Shown here piece after piece: positions 41,144 to 51,801 of a stretch of DNA of 64,000 bases; the stretch's first letter is position 1; each line of letters begins with the position of its first letter. Made by a program: the position numbers and the translations under genes. Source of the stretch: Pseudooceanicola sediminis (GTDB taxonomy: Bacteria > Pseudomonadota > Alphaproteobacteria > Rhodobacterales > Rhodobacteraceae); NCBI RefSeq assembly GCF_003575965.1, contig NZ_QWJJ01000004.1, positions 124,001 to 188,000 of the forward strand. The letters are read 5' to 3'. Below the pieces are notes generated by a model. It was not told the DNA's origin, made no database searches, and was given only the letters and a program-made list of their open reading frames with translations.

Positions 41144-42802
41144 CTATCGGCGTTGCTGCGTCAGCACGGCCGAGACGGGCACCAGCTGTACTTGGCTGGC
41201 ACGATCCGCCAGCCCCCATTCCAGCAGCGCCGAAATGGTCTGTGGCCACACCCTTCCGACCATGATGACGCCCTCGTCCTCATCCGCTTTCAGCGCCGCA
41301 TAATCCAGGAAACGGCCGATCACCGCCGCGGCCTCTCCCTCGCTGTCAAAGTCGCGGAACAATGTCGCGGCTGCGACCCCCTCGCGTGTCGCCAGCTTGC
41401 GCATGGTATCACCGCCCTGCGGGTAGAGAAGCAACCCGTGCCCTGTCGCGCTCAGCGTGTCGGCCAGCGCTTCGGCCGCTGCACGATCCTGTTGCAGGGC
41501 GCCGGGCGTCGCCTCCATCACCGCGACCGCTTCGGAAAGCTGCGCGAACCATCCCGACGCCCGTTTGGCAATCTCGGGGTCCGACACGCCGTCGTCCAGC
41601 CCGGCAAGAGCCAGCACCTCGAAACCGGCATCCCGGTATCGGCGCATCGCTGCGGCGGCATCGGGGCGGTTGACATCAATCGCGAAGCTGACCGGATAGG
41701 GAAAGCCGCGCAACGCGCTGGCCGCCATCATGCCCTGCGCATCTGCCCCGGTATCCATCAGCACGATGGACATTCTCGGGCGCTGATCCGTTGCATCGAA
41801 AGGCACCGCAAAGGTATCGATGGCAGCGGTTTGCGCAGGTTGGGCCTCTGCGGGTGCCCCTTGGTTTGCCTCCGCTCCGACTTGAAGCGTGCCGCCCTCC
41901 TCATAATCGCCCGCCCCACCACCACCTGCCACATCTGGCCGAGGGGCAGCAGACATCGCAAAATCATCACGCGGGACAGTCTCTGACGGAACATCGGGTT
42001 TCAGGATCTGCGCGGATTGCGGGCTGCGTGCTACGCTGATGCCGGGCAAGCTGGGCAAGGCGTCAGGGTCTTCGGGGGGCGCGGGCAGTTCATCCGGGCC
42101 TGCCACCGTCATCGTAGGGGCGCTGTCCAGCGCATCCAGATCGCCGAGCGGAAATCCCGGCACCGTTTGCTCCTTCGTGGTCTCTGGTGCCGCGCCCTGC
42201 CTGCCGGTCACGTCGGTCCCAGGCGCCGCAGATCTGGCGGGAATATCCGGGCCACCGTCCTGGCGTGGCGGCACAAGGGGCTGTATCTGAACGCTGGGCA
42301 GAACCGGGCTGACCAATCCGAGGCGCAACCCCGGATCCGTCTCGCTCTCCAGTGAAGCGGTGGACGGCAGGCGCGTTTCCACGGCGGCGGCATCGGGCAG
42401 TCCGGGATTGCGTGTCGTATCGCGGGGAATGGACAGCGCCTCAGGGGTCGCACGCTCCGGGCGGAGGACACCTGACGCCTGGGGCTGATCACCGCCGACC
42501 TCTGGCAGGCGAACGGGCCCATCGGGGCGTCCCCGGTTGAATTGCGATCCGGCCGGAACATCCGCAAGGCCAGCGCGTGGCGCGGCCTCCTGCGGCGCGG
42601 CGGCGCCCGCAAGGTCGCCCGCATGGTCAGCTGTGGCCGGGTTGCCGTCAGGCGGGGTGATCGGGGCAGCGGCGTTCGTGTCCCCGGTCGTCGCATCCGG
42701 CCTCTGCCCAACTGGCAGAGGCAGGCTCAGTGACGTCGTCACAAGGCCCAGGCCCGCCACGCCTACACCCCAAATCACACCGGTGAAAAATCCGCGTCTC
42801 AC
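41144..42802 (-). CDS. Divergent polysaccharide deacetylase (YibQ/DUF610) family protein with long linker
   Basis: The 552-residue protein has an N-terminal membrane anchor (FFTGVIWGVGVAGLGLVTT), about 310 residues of Pro/Ala/Asp-rich low-complexity linker, and a C-terminal divergent polysaccharide deacetylase domain (from about residue 330: RPRMSIVLMDTGADAQGM, GFPYPVSFAIDVNRPDAAAAMRRYRDAGFEVLALAGL, and LLLYPQGGDTM). In most members the start of this domain carries catalytic acidic residues; here VLMDTG keeps an Asp. It should act in the periplasm, perhaps tied to cell envelope remodelling. Start is GTG at 42802 with GAAGGGG upstream. It lies between ppiD and trpD and is transcribed divergently from trpD. 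Confidence 0.8.
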   Translation of the reverse strand: MRRGFFTGVIWGVGVAGLGLVTTSLSLPLPVGQRPDATTGDTNAAAPITPPDGNPATADHAGDLAGAAAPQEAAPRAGLADVPAGSQFNRGRPDGPVRLPEVGGDQPQASGVLRPERATPEALSIPRDTTRNPGLPDAAAVETRLPSTASLESETDPGLRLGLVSPVLPSVQIQPLVPPRQDGGPDIPARSAAPGTDVTGRQGAAPETTKEQTVPGFPLGDLDALDSAPTMTVAGPDELPAPPEDPDALPSLPGISVARSPQSAQILKPDVPSETVPRDDFAMSAAPRPDVAGGGGAGDYEEGGTLQVGAEANQGAPAEAQPAQTAAIDTFAVPFDATDQRPRMSIVLMDTGADAQGMMAASALRGFPYPVSFAIDVNRPDAAAAMRRYRDAGFEVLALAGLDDGVSDPEIAKRASGWFAQLSEAVAVMEATPGALQQDRAAAEALADTLSATGHGLLLYPQGGDTMRKLATREGVAAATLFRDFDSEGEAAAVIGRFLDYAALKADEDEGVIMVGRVWPQTISALLEWGLADRASQVQLVPVSAVLTQQRR

Positions 42803-43110
42803 GTCCGCCCCTTCAATTGTAAAACCACATCCGCACCAACGCAGCGGCGCGGCACCGTCTGTATCTTCGCATCATCGCCTCGGCGCGTCACCCCCGGCCC
42901 GGGCACGAGCGCGCAAAGTGCCCTTGACGCTGCGCCACAAGCGCGGGATCTATGACACGCGCCCGCACTCCAACCCCGCTGCCCAGCCAGACCAAGGCCC
43001 GGAGGCCAGCACAGGCCACGGGTCACAGCGCCGGATCACCCCCACCCATGGGGTATTTCGGAACCCTATACCACCATATCCGCCCTCGGAAAGAGGGAGA
43101 GGAGACGCCT
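42803..43110. other. 308-bp divergent region between the deacetylase gene and trpD
   Basis: No gene is supported here. A TTGACG at 42924-42929 with ATCTAT after 18 bp (42948-42953) may be the trpD promoter. No tryptophan-rich leader peptide or attenuator hairpin was found. Confidence 0.5.
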
Positions 43111-44130
43111 ATGTCAGACGCCATCAAACCGCTGATCGCCGCCGCCGCCGAACGCCCGCTGACCCGTGACGAGGCCGCGCGCGCCTTCACCATATTGTTT
43201 GAGGGCGAGGCAACCCCGAGCCAGATCGGTGGTTTCCTCATGGCGCTCAGGACACGCGGTGAAACGGTGGACGAATATGCAGCTGCGGCCCAGGTCATGC
43301 GGTCTAAATGCCACGCCGTCACGGCGCCGGACGGGGCAATCGATATTGTCGGTACCGGAGGCGACGGCAAGGGCACGCTGAACATCTCCACCGCAACCGC
43401 ATTCGTCGTCGCGGGTGCCGGCGTTCCGGTGGCCAAGCACGGCAACCGCAATCTAAGCTCAAAGTCCGGTTCTGCCGATGCGCTCACCCAGATGGGTGTC
43501 AATGTCATGGTCAGCGCCGATATCGTACAGGAGGCCCTGGCCGAGGCGGGCATCGCCTTCATGATGGCCCCGATGCACCATCCGGCAATGGCCCATGTCG
43601 GCCCAACCCGGGTGGAGCTGGGCACCCGCACGATTTTCAACATCCTTGGCCCGCTGACCAACCCGGCGAACGTGAAACGCCAGCTGACAGGCGCCTTCAA
43701 CCGCGCGGTGATCCGCCCCATGGCCGAAACTCTGGCGGCCCTCGGCTCGCAAAAGGCGTGGCTGGTCCATGGGTCGGACGGGACCGACGAACTGACGATC
43801 ACTGGCGTCAGCTGGGTTTCGGCGCTGGAGGAGGATGGCAGCATCCGTGATTTCGAATTGCACCCCGAAGAGGCCGGCTTGCCAGAGCATCCCTTCGAGG
43901 CGATCGTCGGGGGGACCCCGCAGGAAAATGGCGCGGCGTTCCGCGCCCTGCTGAACGGCACCCCCTCTGCTTATCGCGACGCCGTAGTGCTGAATGCCGC
44001 AGCTGCGCTGATCGTGGCCGGGCGCACCACCGATTTGAAAGAGGCCGCCGCAATCGCCGCACAAAGCATCGACAGCGGTGCGGCTCTGCGCAGCATCGAA
44101 ACGCTGGCACGCATCACGTCACGCGCATGA
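43111..44130 (+). CDS. trpD: Anthranilate phosphoribosyltransferase
   Basis: The 339-residue enzyme joins anthranilate to PRPP in tryptophan synthesis. It has [20 protein letters not shown] for PRPP and metal binding, [58 protein letters not shown] and [19 protein letters not shown] precedes the ATG at 43111; the frame is open from 42952. It starts an operon trpD-ung-trpC-moaC-moeA with overlapping starts and stops. The genes trpE and trpG, which encode the preceding step, are not next to it. Confidence 0.95.
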   Translation: MSDAIKPLIAAAAERPLTRDEAARAFTILFEGEATPSQIGGFLMALRTRGETVDEYAAAAQVMRSKCHAVTAPDGAIDIVGTGGDGKGTLNISTATAFVVAGAGVPVAKHGNRNLSSKSGSADALTQMGVNVMVSADIVQEALAEAGIAFMMAPMHHPAMAHVGPTRVELGTRTIFNILGPLTNPANVKRQLTGAFNRAVIRPMAETLAALGSQKAWLVHGSDGTDELTITGVSWVSALEEDGSIRDFELHPEEAGLPEHPFEAIVGGTPQENGAAFRALLNGTPSAYRDAVVLNAAAALIVAGRTTDLKEAAAIAAQSIDSGAALRSIETLARITSRA

Positions 44131-44798
44131 CTGAAACCAGCCCGCCGCCGCCCGCAGCCTGGGCGCACCTGCCGTTTTTTCGCGACAACTACCCGGAAAT
44201 TTGCGCTCATCTCGCCGGGGAAACGCGTCAGGTGCTGCCCCCCGCGTCCCAGCGTTTCGCCGCCCTGGCCCTGACACCACCCGACGCAACCCGGGTCGTC
44301 ATCCTGGGTCAGGATCCCTATCCAACACCGGGCCATGCCCACGGACTGGCGTTTTCAGCCGAACCCGACGTACGTCCGCTGCCACGCTCTCTCGGCAATA
44401 TCTACAAGGAAATGCAATCGGACCTTGGGGCGTGCCCCCCGGATGCGGACCTCAGGTTTCTTGCGCGACAGGGTGTATTGTTGCTCAACACCGCGCTTTC
44501 CGTCCCTGCGGGCGCAGCAAACGGGCATGCCAAACTCGGCTGGCAGACCTTGACGCAACAGGTGCTCGGGGCGCTGAATGATCGGCCACGTGCCTATCTC
44601 CTCTGGGGGAAACCGGCCCAGGCCTATGCCCCGCTGATCACGGCCCAGGATGCGCTGATCCTATGCAGCCCGCACCCGTCACCACTGTCTGCACACCGGG
44701 GATTTTTCGGTGCGCGACCATTTTCAACGGTCAACAACTGGCTTACAGCAAGGGGAGAAAGCGCAATAAACTGGACCAACCCGGGAGCCCCCTCATGA
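44127..44798 (+). CDS. ung: Uracil-DNA glycosylase, family 1 type
   Basis: The 223-residue enzyme removes uracil from DNA. The water-activating motif reads GQDPYP (61-66, with Asp63), where the family usually has GQDPYH. The DNA-binding HPSPLS motif (His183) and [22 protein letters not shown] are intact. It sits inside the tryptophan operon, overlapping trpD and trpC by ATGA at both ends, so it is co-translated with them. The replaced histidine in motif A is a family variant in alphaproteobacteria as far as I recall. Confidence 0.9.
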   Translation: MTETSPPPPAAWAHLPFFRDNYPEICAHLAGETRQVLPPASQRFAALALTPPDATRVVILGQDPYPTPGHAHGLAFSAEPDVRPLPRSLGNIYKEMQSDLGACPPDADLRFLARQGVLLLNTALSVPAGAANGHAKLGWQTLTQQVLGALNDRPRAYLLWGKPAQAYAPLITAQDALILCSPHPSPLSAHRGFFGARPFSTVNNWLTARGESAINWTNPGAPS

Positions 44799-45607
44799 GC
44801 GAAACCGTTCTGGACCGCATCAAGGCGTACAAGCTGGACGAAATCGCCGCCGACAAGCAGGCCAAGCCTCTTGAAGTGCTGGAGAGTGAGGCCCGTAGCG
44901 CCGAGCCGGTGCGCGGCTTTGCCGCCGCGCTGCACGAGGCGTCCCGCGAAGGATACGGCCTGATCGCGGAGGTCAAGAAAGCCTCGCCCTCCAAGGGGTT
45001 GATCCGCGCCGACTTCGACCCCGAAGCCATTGCGAAGGCCTACGAAGCAGGCGGCGCGGCCTGCCTGTCCGTGCTGACCGACACACCATCGTTTCAGGGC
45101 GCAAAAGACTTTCTGACGCGCGCCCGCGCCGCTTGCGGCCTGCCCGTGCTGCGCAAGGATTTCATGTACGACCCCTATCAGGTGGTCGAGGCCCGCGCGC
45201 TGAATGCCGACGCCATCCTGATCATCATGGCCACGGTCAGCAACGAACAGGCGCAAGAACTGGAGCAGACCGCCCTGGACTGGGACATGGACGTGCTGAT
45301 CGAAGTGCACGATGATGATGAGCTTGAGCGCGCTTCGGCCTTGAAAAGCCCCCTGATCGGCATCAACAACCGCGACCTGCGCACCTTCGAGACGTCGCTC
45401 GACACATCGCGCCGCCTGTCCCGGCTGGTGCCCGAAAACCGCACGATCGTCGCCGAAAGCGGCTTGGACGGCCCTGATGACCTGGCAGAACTGGCGCGTT
45501 TCGGCGCCCGGTGTTTCCTGATCGGCGAAAGCCTCATGCGTCAGGATGATGTCGAAACCGCGACGCGCAGTCTGCTTAGCCAGTCGCAGACCGGCGGGAT
45601 GATCTGA
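44795..45607 (+). CDS. trpC: Indole-3-glycerol phosphate synthase
   Basis: The 270-residue TIM-barrel protein performs the ring closure to indole-3-glycerol phosphate. Recognisable parts are [15 protein letters not shown] near residue 55, [71 protein letters not shown] and [10 protein letters not shown]. Catalytic Lys, Glu and Asn positions are kept ([20 protein letters not shown]). Its ATG overlaps the ung stop. Confidence 0.95.
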   Translation: MSETVLDRIKAYKLDEIAADKQAKPLEVLESEARSAEPVRGFAAALHEASREGYGLIAEVKKASPSKGLIRADFDPEAIAKAYEAGGAACLSVLTDTPSFQGAKDFLTRARAACGLPVLRKDFMYDPYQVVEARALNADAILIIMATVSNEQAQELEQTALDWDMDVLIEVHDDDELERASALKSPLIGINNRDLRTFETSLDTSRRLSRLVPENRTIVAESGLDGPDDLAELARFGARCFLIGESLMRQDDVETATRSLLSQSQTGGMI

Positions 45608-46080
45608 TGGCGCTGACCCACTTCGATGGCAAGGGCGATGCGCATATGGTCGATGTCTCGGACAAACCCAGCACCGCGCGTACGGCCGTCGCGGCAGGCT
45701 GGGTCAGGATGCGGCCCGAAACCCTGACGATGATCACCGAGGGCACGGCCAAGAAGGGCGATGTCGCGGGCGTGGCGCGTCTGGCTGGCATCATGGGGGC
45801 CAAGAAGACCTCCGAGTTGATTCCCCTCTGCCATCCCCTGCCCATAACCAAGGCGTCGATCGAGATCACTGCCGATCCCGACCTGCCCGGCCTTCGGATC
45901 GAGGCGACAGTCAAGACCGGCGGCCAGACCGGGGTCGAGATGGAGGCCCTGACGGCAGTGGCGACGGCGGCGCTGACGATCTACGACATGGTCAAGGCCG
46001 CCGACAAGGCGATGGAGATCGGCGGCATCCATCTGCTGTTGAAAGAGGGCGGCAAATCCGGCCGCTACCAGGCCGAATGA
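45607..46080 (+). CDS. moaC: Cyclic pyranopterin monophosphate synthase
   Basis: The 157-residue protein carries out the second half of the first step of molybdenum cofactor synthesis. It has the family patterns [70 protein letters not shown] and [14 protein letters not shown]. The start shares the G of the trpC stop (TGATG). It continues the same transcription unit. Confidence 0.95.
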   Translation: MALTHFDGKGDAHMVDVSDKPSTARTAVAAGWVRMRPETLTMITEGTAKKGDVAGVARLAGIMGAKKTSELIPLCHPLPITKASIEITADPDLPGLRIEATVKTGGQTGVEMEALTAVATAALTIYDMVKAADKAMEIGGIHLLLKEGGKSGRYQAE

Positions 46081-47261
46081 TCACCGTTGCCGAGGCGTTG
46101 GAGGCCCTTTTTGCGCTGGTAAAACCTGTCACGGCGGAAACCGTGCCGCTCCGCGCCGCCGCAGGCCGCGTCCTGGCCGAAACGGTGACCGCGCAGCGTG
46201 ACCAGCCGCCCTTCGACGGCTCTGCGATGGATGGATACGCCCTCAGATCGGATCAGGCCCATCCCGGCGCCAGGTTTCGGGTGGTGGGGGAATCCGCAGC
46301 GGGCCACGGCTATGACGGTGCCGCCGGTCCCGGTGAGGCGATCCGCATTTTCACCGGTGCTCCCCTGCCCGCCGGGACCGACCGCGTGGTGATACAGGAA
46401 GATGTCGCGCGCCAGGGTGACACCATCACCCTTGGCGATCGCCTGGACACCGGCACAAATGTGCGTCCCGCGGGCGCTGATTTTCGACGTGGGGATCAGA
46501 TGCTTGCGCCGCGCCTGCTGTCTCCGGCGGACCTGGCATTGCTTGCGTCGATGAATGTCCCGCAAGTCCGGGTCGGCCGCCGCCCCGAGGTCGCCCTGAT
46601 CGCGACGGGCGACGAACTTGTCCTGCCCGGCGAAAGCCCTGCCCCTGATCAGATCATCGCCTCGAACACCTACGCACTGGACGCGTTGTTTCGCAGCCTG
46701 GGCGCCCGCACGCGGATGCTGCCGATCGCGCGTGATACGCGCGCAAGCTTGCGATCCGCGTTTTCCCTCGCCCAGGGTGCGGACCTGGTGATCACCATCG
46801 GGGGGGCGTCAGTCGGAGATCACGACCTGGTTGGCGCGGTCGCCGAGGAACTGGGCGTCGAACGCAGTTTCTACAAGGTCGCGATGCGGCCCGGCAAACC
46901 CCTGATGGCTGGCCGGATGAGTGCCCGGATGGGTGGTGCCATGATGATCGGCCTTCCCGGCAATCCGGTCTCTGCAATTGTCTGCGGTCATGTCTTCGTG
47001 GCGCCGGTCCTGCGCGCCATGCAAGGCCTGCCCGCCAACCCGGCGCCGCTCTATTCCGCCCGCCTTTCAGAGCCGTTGGCCGCGAATGGCACGCGCGAGC
47101 ATTACCTGCGTGGCCGCGTGACGCCGGACGGTATTTTTGCGGCCGACCGACAGGACAGCTCCCTGCTTTCGGTCCTGTCGGAGGCGAACGCGTTGATCCT
47201 GCGCGAACCCGACGCGCCGGCCGCCGCGATCGGCGACATCGTGCGCTATATCCCGATCTGA
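46077..47261 (+). CDS. moeA: Molybdopterin molybdenumtransferase
   Basis: The 394-residue protein inserts molybdate into adenylylated molybdopterin. The sequence has [12 protein letters not shown] near the N-terminus, [19 protein letters not shown], the MPT-binding [15 protein letters not shown] and [26 protein letters not shown] and [10 protein letters not shown]. The start overlaps moaC by 4 bp. Confidence 0.94.
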   Translation: MITVAEALEALFALVKPVTAETVPLRAAAGRVLAETVTAQRDQPPFDGSAMDGYALRSDQAHPGARFRVVGESAAGHGYDGAAGPGEAIRIFTGAPLPAGTDRVVIQEDVARQGDTITLGDRLDTGTNVRPAGADFRRGDQMLAPRLLSPADLALLASMNVPQVRVGRRPEVALIATGDELVLPGESPAPDQIIASNTYALDALFRSLGARTRMLPIARDTRASLRSAFSLAQGADLVITIGGASVGDHDLVGAVAEELGVERSFYKVAMRPGKPLMAGRMSARMGGAMMIGLPGNPVSAIVCGHVFVAPVLRAMQGLPANPAPLYSARLSEPLAANGTREHYLRGRVTPDGIFAADRQDSSLLSVLSEANALILREPDAPAAAIGDIVRYIPI

Positions 47262-47295
47262 CACAGCGGGTGCGCAATTCCCGTGTGTCGGGCTG

Positions 47296-47324
47296 TTGAC
47301 ACAAAACGTGAACATGTGTAGAAC
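47296..47324 (+). promoter_or_regulatory. lexA promoter with an overlapping SOS (LexA) box
   Basis: TTGACA (47296-47301), a 17-bp spacer and TAGAAC (47319-47324) form a good promoter. GAAC-ATGTGTA-GAAC (47310-47324) is the alphaproteobacterial SOS box (reverse of GTTC-N7-GTTC) and covers the -10 element, so LexA should repress its own gene. Confidence 0.88.
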
Positions 47325-47358
47325 GGAAATCAACCGAACCAGTTCAGGAGCCGTCGAA

Positions 47359-48066
47359 ATGTTGACGAAGAAACAGCTGGATCTGCTTGTTTTCATTCAC
47401 AAGCGGATGCAGCGCGATGGCGTTCCGCCCTCGTTCGATGAAATGAAGGAAGCGTTGGATCTACGGTCCAAATCCGGCATCCACCGCCTGATCACGGCGC
47501 TTGAGGAACGCGGTTTCATCCGCCGTTTGGCGCACCGGGCCCGCGCCATCGAAATCGTGAAGTTGCCCGACAGCATTTCATCCGGAGCCGCGGACAACAA
47601 CGTCACCCCGCGTAAGACTGGTGCCGGGGGCAGCTCTTCTCAGGGACGCCGCGATGGCTCGCTTGGGTTCGAGGTGCTTCATGCGATGGAATTGCCTGTC
47701 ATGGGGCGCATCGCCGCCGGAGTGCCAATCGCTGCCATCAGCGATGTCTCGCATCATATCGCCGTACCCGGCAGCATGTTGTCCCGTGGCGGAGATCATT
47801 TCGCGCTCGAGGTGAACGGAGATTCGATGATCGAAGCGGGAATCAACGATGGCGACGTCGTCATCATCCGCGAAACCTCGACCGCCGATAACGGCGATAT
47901 CGTTGTCGCTCTGGTCGAAGAGAAAGAAGCCACCCTGAAAAGACTGTTCCGTCGCGATGGCAACGTAGAACTTGTGGCGGCAAACCCTGCCTATCCACCG
48001 CGTCTGCTGGCAGCGGACAAGGTGCGTGTCCAGGGGCGACTGGTCGGTCTGATCCGCAGTTACTGA
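47359..48066 (+). CDS. lexA: LexA repressor, SOS response
   Basis: The 235-residue repressor has an N-terminal winged helix (about residues 1-65, with [35 protein letters not shown]) and a C-terminal protease domain. The self-cleavage site is Ala120-Gly121 in GRIAAGVP, with Ser156 in NGDSMIEAG and Lys194 in ATLKRLF as the catalytic pair. A glycine- and serine-rich linker joins them. It represses DNA-repair genes until RecA triggers cleavage. The ATG at 47359 follows a leader that carries its own SOS box, 97 bp after the moeA stop. It is convergent with comEC. Confidence 0.95.
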   Translation: MLTKKQLDLLVFIHKRMQRDGVPPSFDEMKEALDLRSKSGIHRLITALEERGFIRRLAHRARAIEIVKLPDSISSGAADNNVTPRKTGAGGSSSQGRRDGSLGFEVLHAMELPVMGRIAAGVPIAAISDVSHHIAVPGSMLSRGGDHFALEVNGDSMIEAGINDGDVVIIRETSTADNGDIVVALVEEKEATLKRLFRRDGNVELVAANPAYPPRLLAADKVRVQGRLVGLIRSY

Positions 48067-48069
48067 GGT

Positions 48070-50235
48070 CTAGTGCGCACCTGCATTCAGGTGCGCCGCC
48101 TCGGGCTGCGCGAGCGCAGACAACAGTGCGGCATTCGGGTGGATCCTGCCGCGCAACTCCTGCATCTGCATCTCGACGGAGCGAAATATCGCAGGGTCTG
48201 TCCAATACCGCTGCCCGCGTAGTGACTGGGCAGTGACAAGACGCATATCGTCGCCCTCGAGCCAGATGGCCACTGCACCACTGCGCCGCAGGCTTTCGGG
48301 ATCAAATATGGTGCAACCGGTCGCGTCTGGCGCCTGGTCACGCCCGACATTCAAAACCAGTATCCCATCCTTGCGACACGGCCCAGCCCGCGCCGCCGCC
48401 CGCATGCCGGTGGCATGTCGCACCTCGATGCGGGCATCTGCGCGCCAACGCAGGGCGGCTTCGACCTGATCGGCCGGGTCACCATCGTTTTCCAGCCAGA
48501 TGCCCGCCACGAAACTCTGCGCGCGGTCACGACTCATCGCCCGCCCGTCCGGTGTCATCACCCCGACCAGCCCGCCGGTATCCGCGATCAAAAGCCAGGG
48601 ACGGTCGACCTGGACCCACAGCACAGCGGCCGCGACAATCGGCATCAGTCCAATCCATCGGCCCCGCCCCGACCAGAGCGCCAGGATCAGCGCCCCCATT
48701 GTCAACATCGGCAAGACAACTGGCGGCGGTGCGGGAACCATGCTGCGCGCGCCCTCAAGTCCGGCGACCCAATGGGCCACGGCCAATATCCACTCCAATC
48801 CCGACCCCATGATCCAGAGGGGCAGCGCCTCCAGCGACAACGGCATCGCCAGCACGCCGATCACCGCCGCCGGAATGATCACGGCCCCCATGACCGGTAC
48901 GGAGAGGAGGTTCGCCAGCAAACCGTAATGTGCCAATTGGTTGAACTGTGCCGCCGCCACCGGCGCCGTGGCCGCGCCAGCCACAGCTGACGACAGGACG
49001 ACGGCCGCGACGTGGCCCCACCAGCCGGTGAGGCGCCAGCCCTTTTCGCGCATCACACCGAAGACCACGACCAGCGCCAGCGTTGCAGCGAAAGACATCT
49101 GAAACCCCGGTGACAGCAAGGCTTCTGGCCGCAGTAAAAGGACGATCAGCGCCGCCAGTGCCACCGCGCGCAGACTGATTGCGCGCCGCTGCGCCATCAC
49201 CGCAACCAACGCGACGGCCACCATGACATAGGCGCGCTCTGTTGCGATACTGCCCCCTGAGAGGAGCAGGTACCCCGTCGCCACGCATAGCGCTGCCACC
49301 GCTGCAACGGTCTTGATCGGCCAGAACAAGGTGGCGCGGCGTGACAGGCTCAGCCCAAGGCGAACAGCCGCAAAGACGAATCCCGACAGCAATCCCATAT
49401 GCAACCCGGAGATCGCCAGCAGGTGCGCCAGGTTCGAAACCCGCAGATCGCGCAACGTGTCCTGACCCATGCCGGAGCGATCCCCGGCTGCGACAGCTGC
49501 GGCAAAGGCCCCGGCCTCGCCCGGTATGGCGTCTTGCAAGCGCGCGGACAGCGCCATGCGCCAACGAAACAGCCGCAAATCCCGTGGCGTGGGCAGCTCC
49601 AATGCCACCAGCGGCACCTGGGCGTATCCTACCGCGCCCAGACGCAGGAACCAGGCGTGACGCTGAAAATCAAATCCGCCGGGCTCTGCCGGACCGGCAG
49701 GTGGCGACAGGTGCGCAGTGGTCATCACGACCATGCCGGGCACCGGAGAGGTGCCGGCGTGACCATGCAACGATATGCGTATGCGCTCGGGTGTCCTCTC
49801 CGGGCTGACGCGGTCAAGATTGACCCTGTCCAGCGTCAGGCGCACCGCATCCGACGCTGATCGGTCGATCGCCACGATCCGCCCTTCCACCGGCCCATAA
49901 TATCGCCAGCCAAGGACAGGGGCGCCGACAGCCTGGGCGCGCCACCCGGCCAGCGTCACCCCCCCGGCAATCAGCGCCGCACCGATCAGGATCGGCTGGA
50001 CAGCGATGTTGACCCGAATGGCGATTCCCGCGCTGACGGCCGACAACAGCAAGAGCATCGCCAGTGTTATCGGCTCAGGCTCGACCTTCAGTGAGAAATA
50101 GCTGCCGATTCCGATTCCCAGGCAGATCGGGGACCAGTGAAACAACTGTCCGCGCTGCGCCAGGATTGCGCCGCGCAGACTGTCCTGGACCCGGGTGAAA
50201 ACCCCGCCTGACCTGAGGGTCACGATCCGCTGCAC
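48070..50235 (-). CDS. comEC: ComEC/Rec2 family DNA uptake channel
   Basis: The 721-residue membrane protein has an N-terminal DUF4131-like region with HAWFLRLGAVGYAQV, followed by the Competence domain with LAHLLAISGLHMGLLSGF, GGSIATERAYVM and LLRPEALLSPGFQMSFAATLALV. A divergent lactamase-like C-terminal part lacks a clear metal-binding HxHxDH. It would carry single-stranded DNA across the inner membrane. Start GTG at 50235 has GGAGGGG six bases upstream. It ends 3 bp from the convergent lexA gene. Confidence 0.9.
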   Translation of the reverse strand: MQRIVTLRSGGVFTRVQDSLRGAILAQRGQLFHWSPICLGIGIGSYFSLKVEPEPITLAMLLLLSAVSAGIAIRVNIAVQPILIGAALIAGGVTLAGWRAQAVGAPVLGWRYYGPVEGRIVAIDRSASDAVRLTLDRVNLDRVSPERTPERIRISLHGHAGTSPVPGMVVMTTAHLSPPAGPAEPGGFDFQRHAWFLRLGAVGYAQVPLVALELPTPRDLRLFRWRMALSARLQDAIPGEAGAFAAAVAAGDRSGMGQDTLRDLRVSNLAHLLAISGLHMGLLSGFVFAAVRLGLSLSRRATLFWPIKTVAAVAALCVATGYLLLSGGSIATERAYVMVAVALVAVMAQRRAISLRAVALAALIVLLLRPEALLSPGFQMSFAATLALVVVFGVMREKGWRLTGWWGHVAAVVLSSAVAGAATAPVAAAQFNQLAHYGLLANLLSVPVMGAVIIPAAVIGVLAMPLSLEALPLWIMGSGLEWILAVAHWVAGLEGARSMVPAPPPVVLPMLTMGALILALWSGRGRWIGLMPIVAAAVLWVQVDRPWLLIADTGGLVGVMTPDGRAMSRDRAQSFVAGIWLENDGDPADQVEAALRWRADARIEVRHATGMRAAARAGPCRKDGILVLNVGRDQAPDATGCTIFDPESLRRSGAVAIWLEGDDMRLVTAQSLRGQRYWTDPAIFRSVEMQMQELRGRIHPNAALLSALAQPEAAHLNAGAH

Positions 50236-50316
50236 TTGTCACCCCTCCGGACCGCCGATAGACAATGCGCAACGCTACAAGCCGCATAGTTAATCAATCG
50301 TTAGGATACACTGCCC

Positions 50317-51723
50317 GTGACTGAACAGGTCGTCACCCGTTTCGCTCCCTCACCCACCGGTTACCTGCACATCGGCGGTGCCCGTACCGCGCTGTTCAAC
50401 TGGCTGTATGCCCGGGGTCGCGGCGGCAAGTTCCTGCTGCGGATCGAAGATACCGACCGTGCACGCTCCACACCCGAGGCAACGCAGGCGATCATCGACG
50501 GCATGGCCTGGCTGGGCCTTGATCATGACGGAGAGATCGTCAGCCAGTTCGACCGCGCCGAGCGTCATCGTGCCGTGGCGCTGGACCTGGTGGAAAAGGG
50601 CCGCGCCTACAAATGCTTCTCTACCCAGGATGAGATCCAGGCGTTCCGGGATGCTGCCAAGGCAGAAGGCCGCTCGACCCTGTTCATCAGTCCATGGCGT
50701 GATGCAGACCCGGCGACTCATCCGGATCTCGCCTACGTCATTCGCCTCAAGACGCCGCTGACAGGCAAGACGGTGATCCGCGACGAAGTCCAGGGAGAGG
50801 TCAACATCGGCAACGATCAGCTTGACGACATGGTCCTGCTGCGCTCGGACGGGACGCCGGTCTATATGCTGGCAGTGGTCGTGGACGATCACGATATGGG
50901 TGTCACCCACGTGATCCGCGGCGACGACCACCTCAACAACGCCGCGCGCCAGATGGGAATCTATGACGCGATGGGTTGGGCGCTGCCCGTCTATGCGCAT
51001 ATCCCCCTCATTCATGGCCCCGACGGCAAGAAGCTGTCCAAGCGTCACGGCGCGCTCGGGGTCGAGGAATATCGCGACATGGGCTATCCTGCCGCGGGTG
51101 TGCGCAACTACCTGGCGCGTCTCGGCTGGAGCCACGGCGACGACGAATTCTTCACCGACGCGCAGGCGCAGGCCTGGTTCGGTTTCGACGGGATGGGCAA
51201 AAGCCCGGCGCGGTTCGATTTCAAGAAGCTAGCCAACATCTCGGGCCAGCATATTGCGGCTGCGGAAAATGCTGCGCTGCTGCAAGAATTGCGCGCCTTC
51301 ATGGCGGTGACCGGGCTGCCCCCCCTGTCGGACACAAAAATTTCACTGATGACCCAGGCCATGCCCTTCCTGCAGGAGCGCGCCAAGACGTTTATTGAAC
51401 TGCTTGAAAAGGCAGAGTTTATCCTGGCTGATCGACCAATTTTGCCCGATGAAAAGGCCGCAAAGTCACTTGATCCGGTATCCCTTGGTATACTGGGTGA
51501 ATTGACGCCGCATCTGCAAAATGCTAGCTGGGACCGTCACGATCTGGAGGGCGAATTGACCGCTTTCGCCGAAGCGCGAGAGATGAAATTCGGTCAATTG
51601 GCCGGGCCTCTCCGCGCCGCGCTGGCGGGCCGCAGCGCCACTCCGAGTGTGTTTGATATGATGCTTATCCTGGGCCGTGAGGAAACCATTCTTCGGCTTC
51701 AGGACGCCAAAGGGGCAGCTTAA
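50317..51723 (+). CDS. gltX: Glutamyl-tRNA synthetase
   Basis: The 468-residue class I synthetase charges tRNA-Glu. It has the signature HIGG (His18) in [22 protein letters not shown], and the KMSKS equivalent KLSKR (239-243). [10 protein letters not shown] follows the N-terminal signature. Start GTG at 50317 (CTGCCCGTG) has a poor ribosome binding site. It is divergent from comEC and 78 bp upstream of gltA. Alphaproteobacteria often have two GltX proteins; which type this is cannot be decided here. Confidence 0.94.
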   Translation: MTEQVVTRFAPSPTGYLHIGGARTALFNWLYARGRGGKFLLRIEDTDRARSTPEATQAIIDGMAWLGLDHDGEIVSQFDRAERHRAVALDLVEKGRAYKCFSTQDEIQAFRDAAKAEGRSTLFISPWRDADPATHPDLAYVIRLKTPLTGKTVIRDEVQGEVNIGNDQLDDMVLLRSDGTPVYMLAVVVDDHDMGVTHVIRGDDHLNNAARQMGIYDAMGWALPVYAHIPLIHGPDGKKLSKRHGALGVEEYRDMGYPAAGVRNYLARLGWSHGDDEFFTDAQAQAWFGFDGMGKSPARFDFKKLANISGQHIAAAENAALLQELRAFMAVTGLPPLSDTKISLMTQAMPFLQERAKTFIELLEKAEFILADRPILPDEKAAKSLDPVSLGILGELTPHLQNASWDRHDLEGELTAFAEAREMKFGQLAGPLRAALAGRSATPSVFDMMLILGREETILRLQDAKGAA

Positions 51724-51801
51724 CCGATCGTTGAGACTGGCCATGAGAAATAGGGGCGCCGGAATGGACTGGCGCGGGATAAAGAGGAAGGGAAACAGTA
51801 A

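Noticed and set aside
42803-43110. Tryptophan leader peptide or attenuator ahead of trpD
   Set aside because: No short frame with consecutive Trp codons and no paired terminator hairpins were found.
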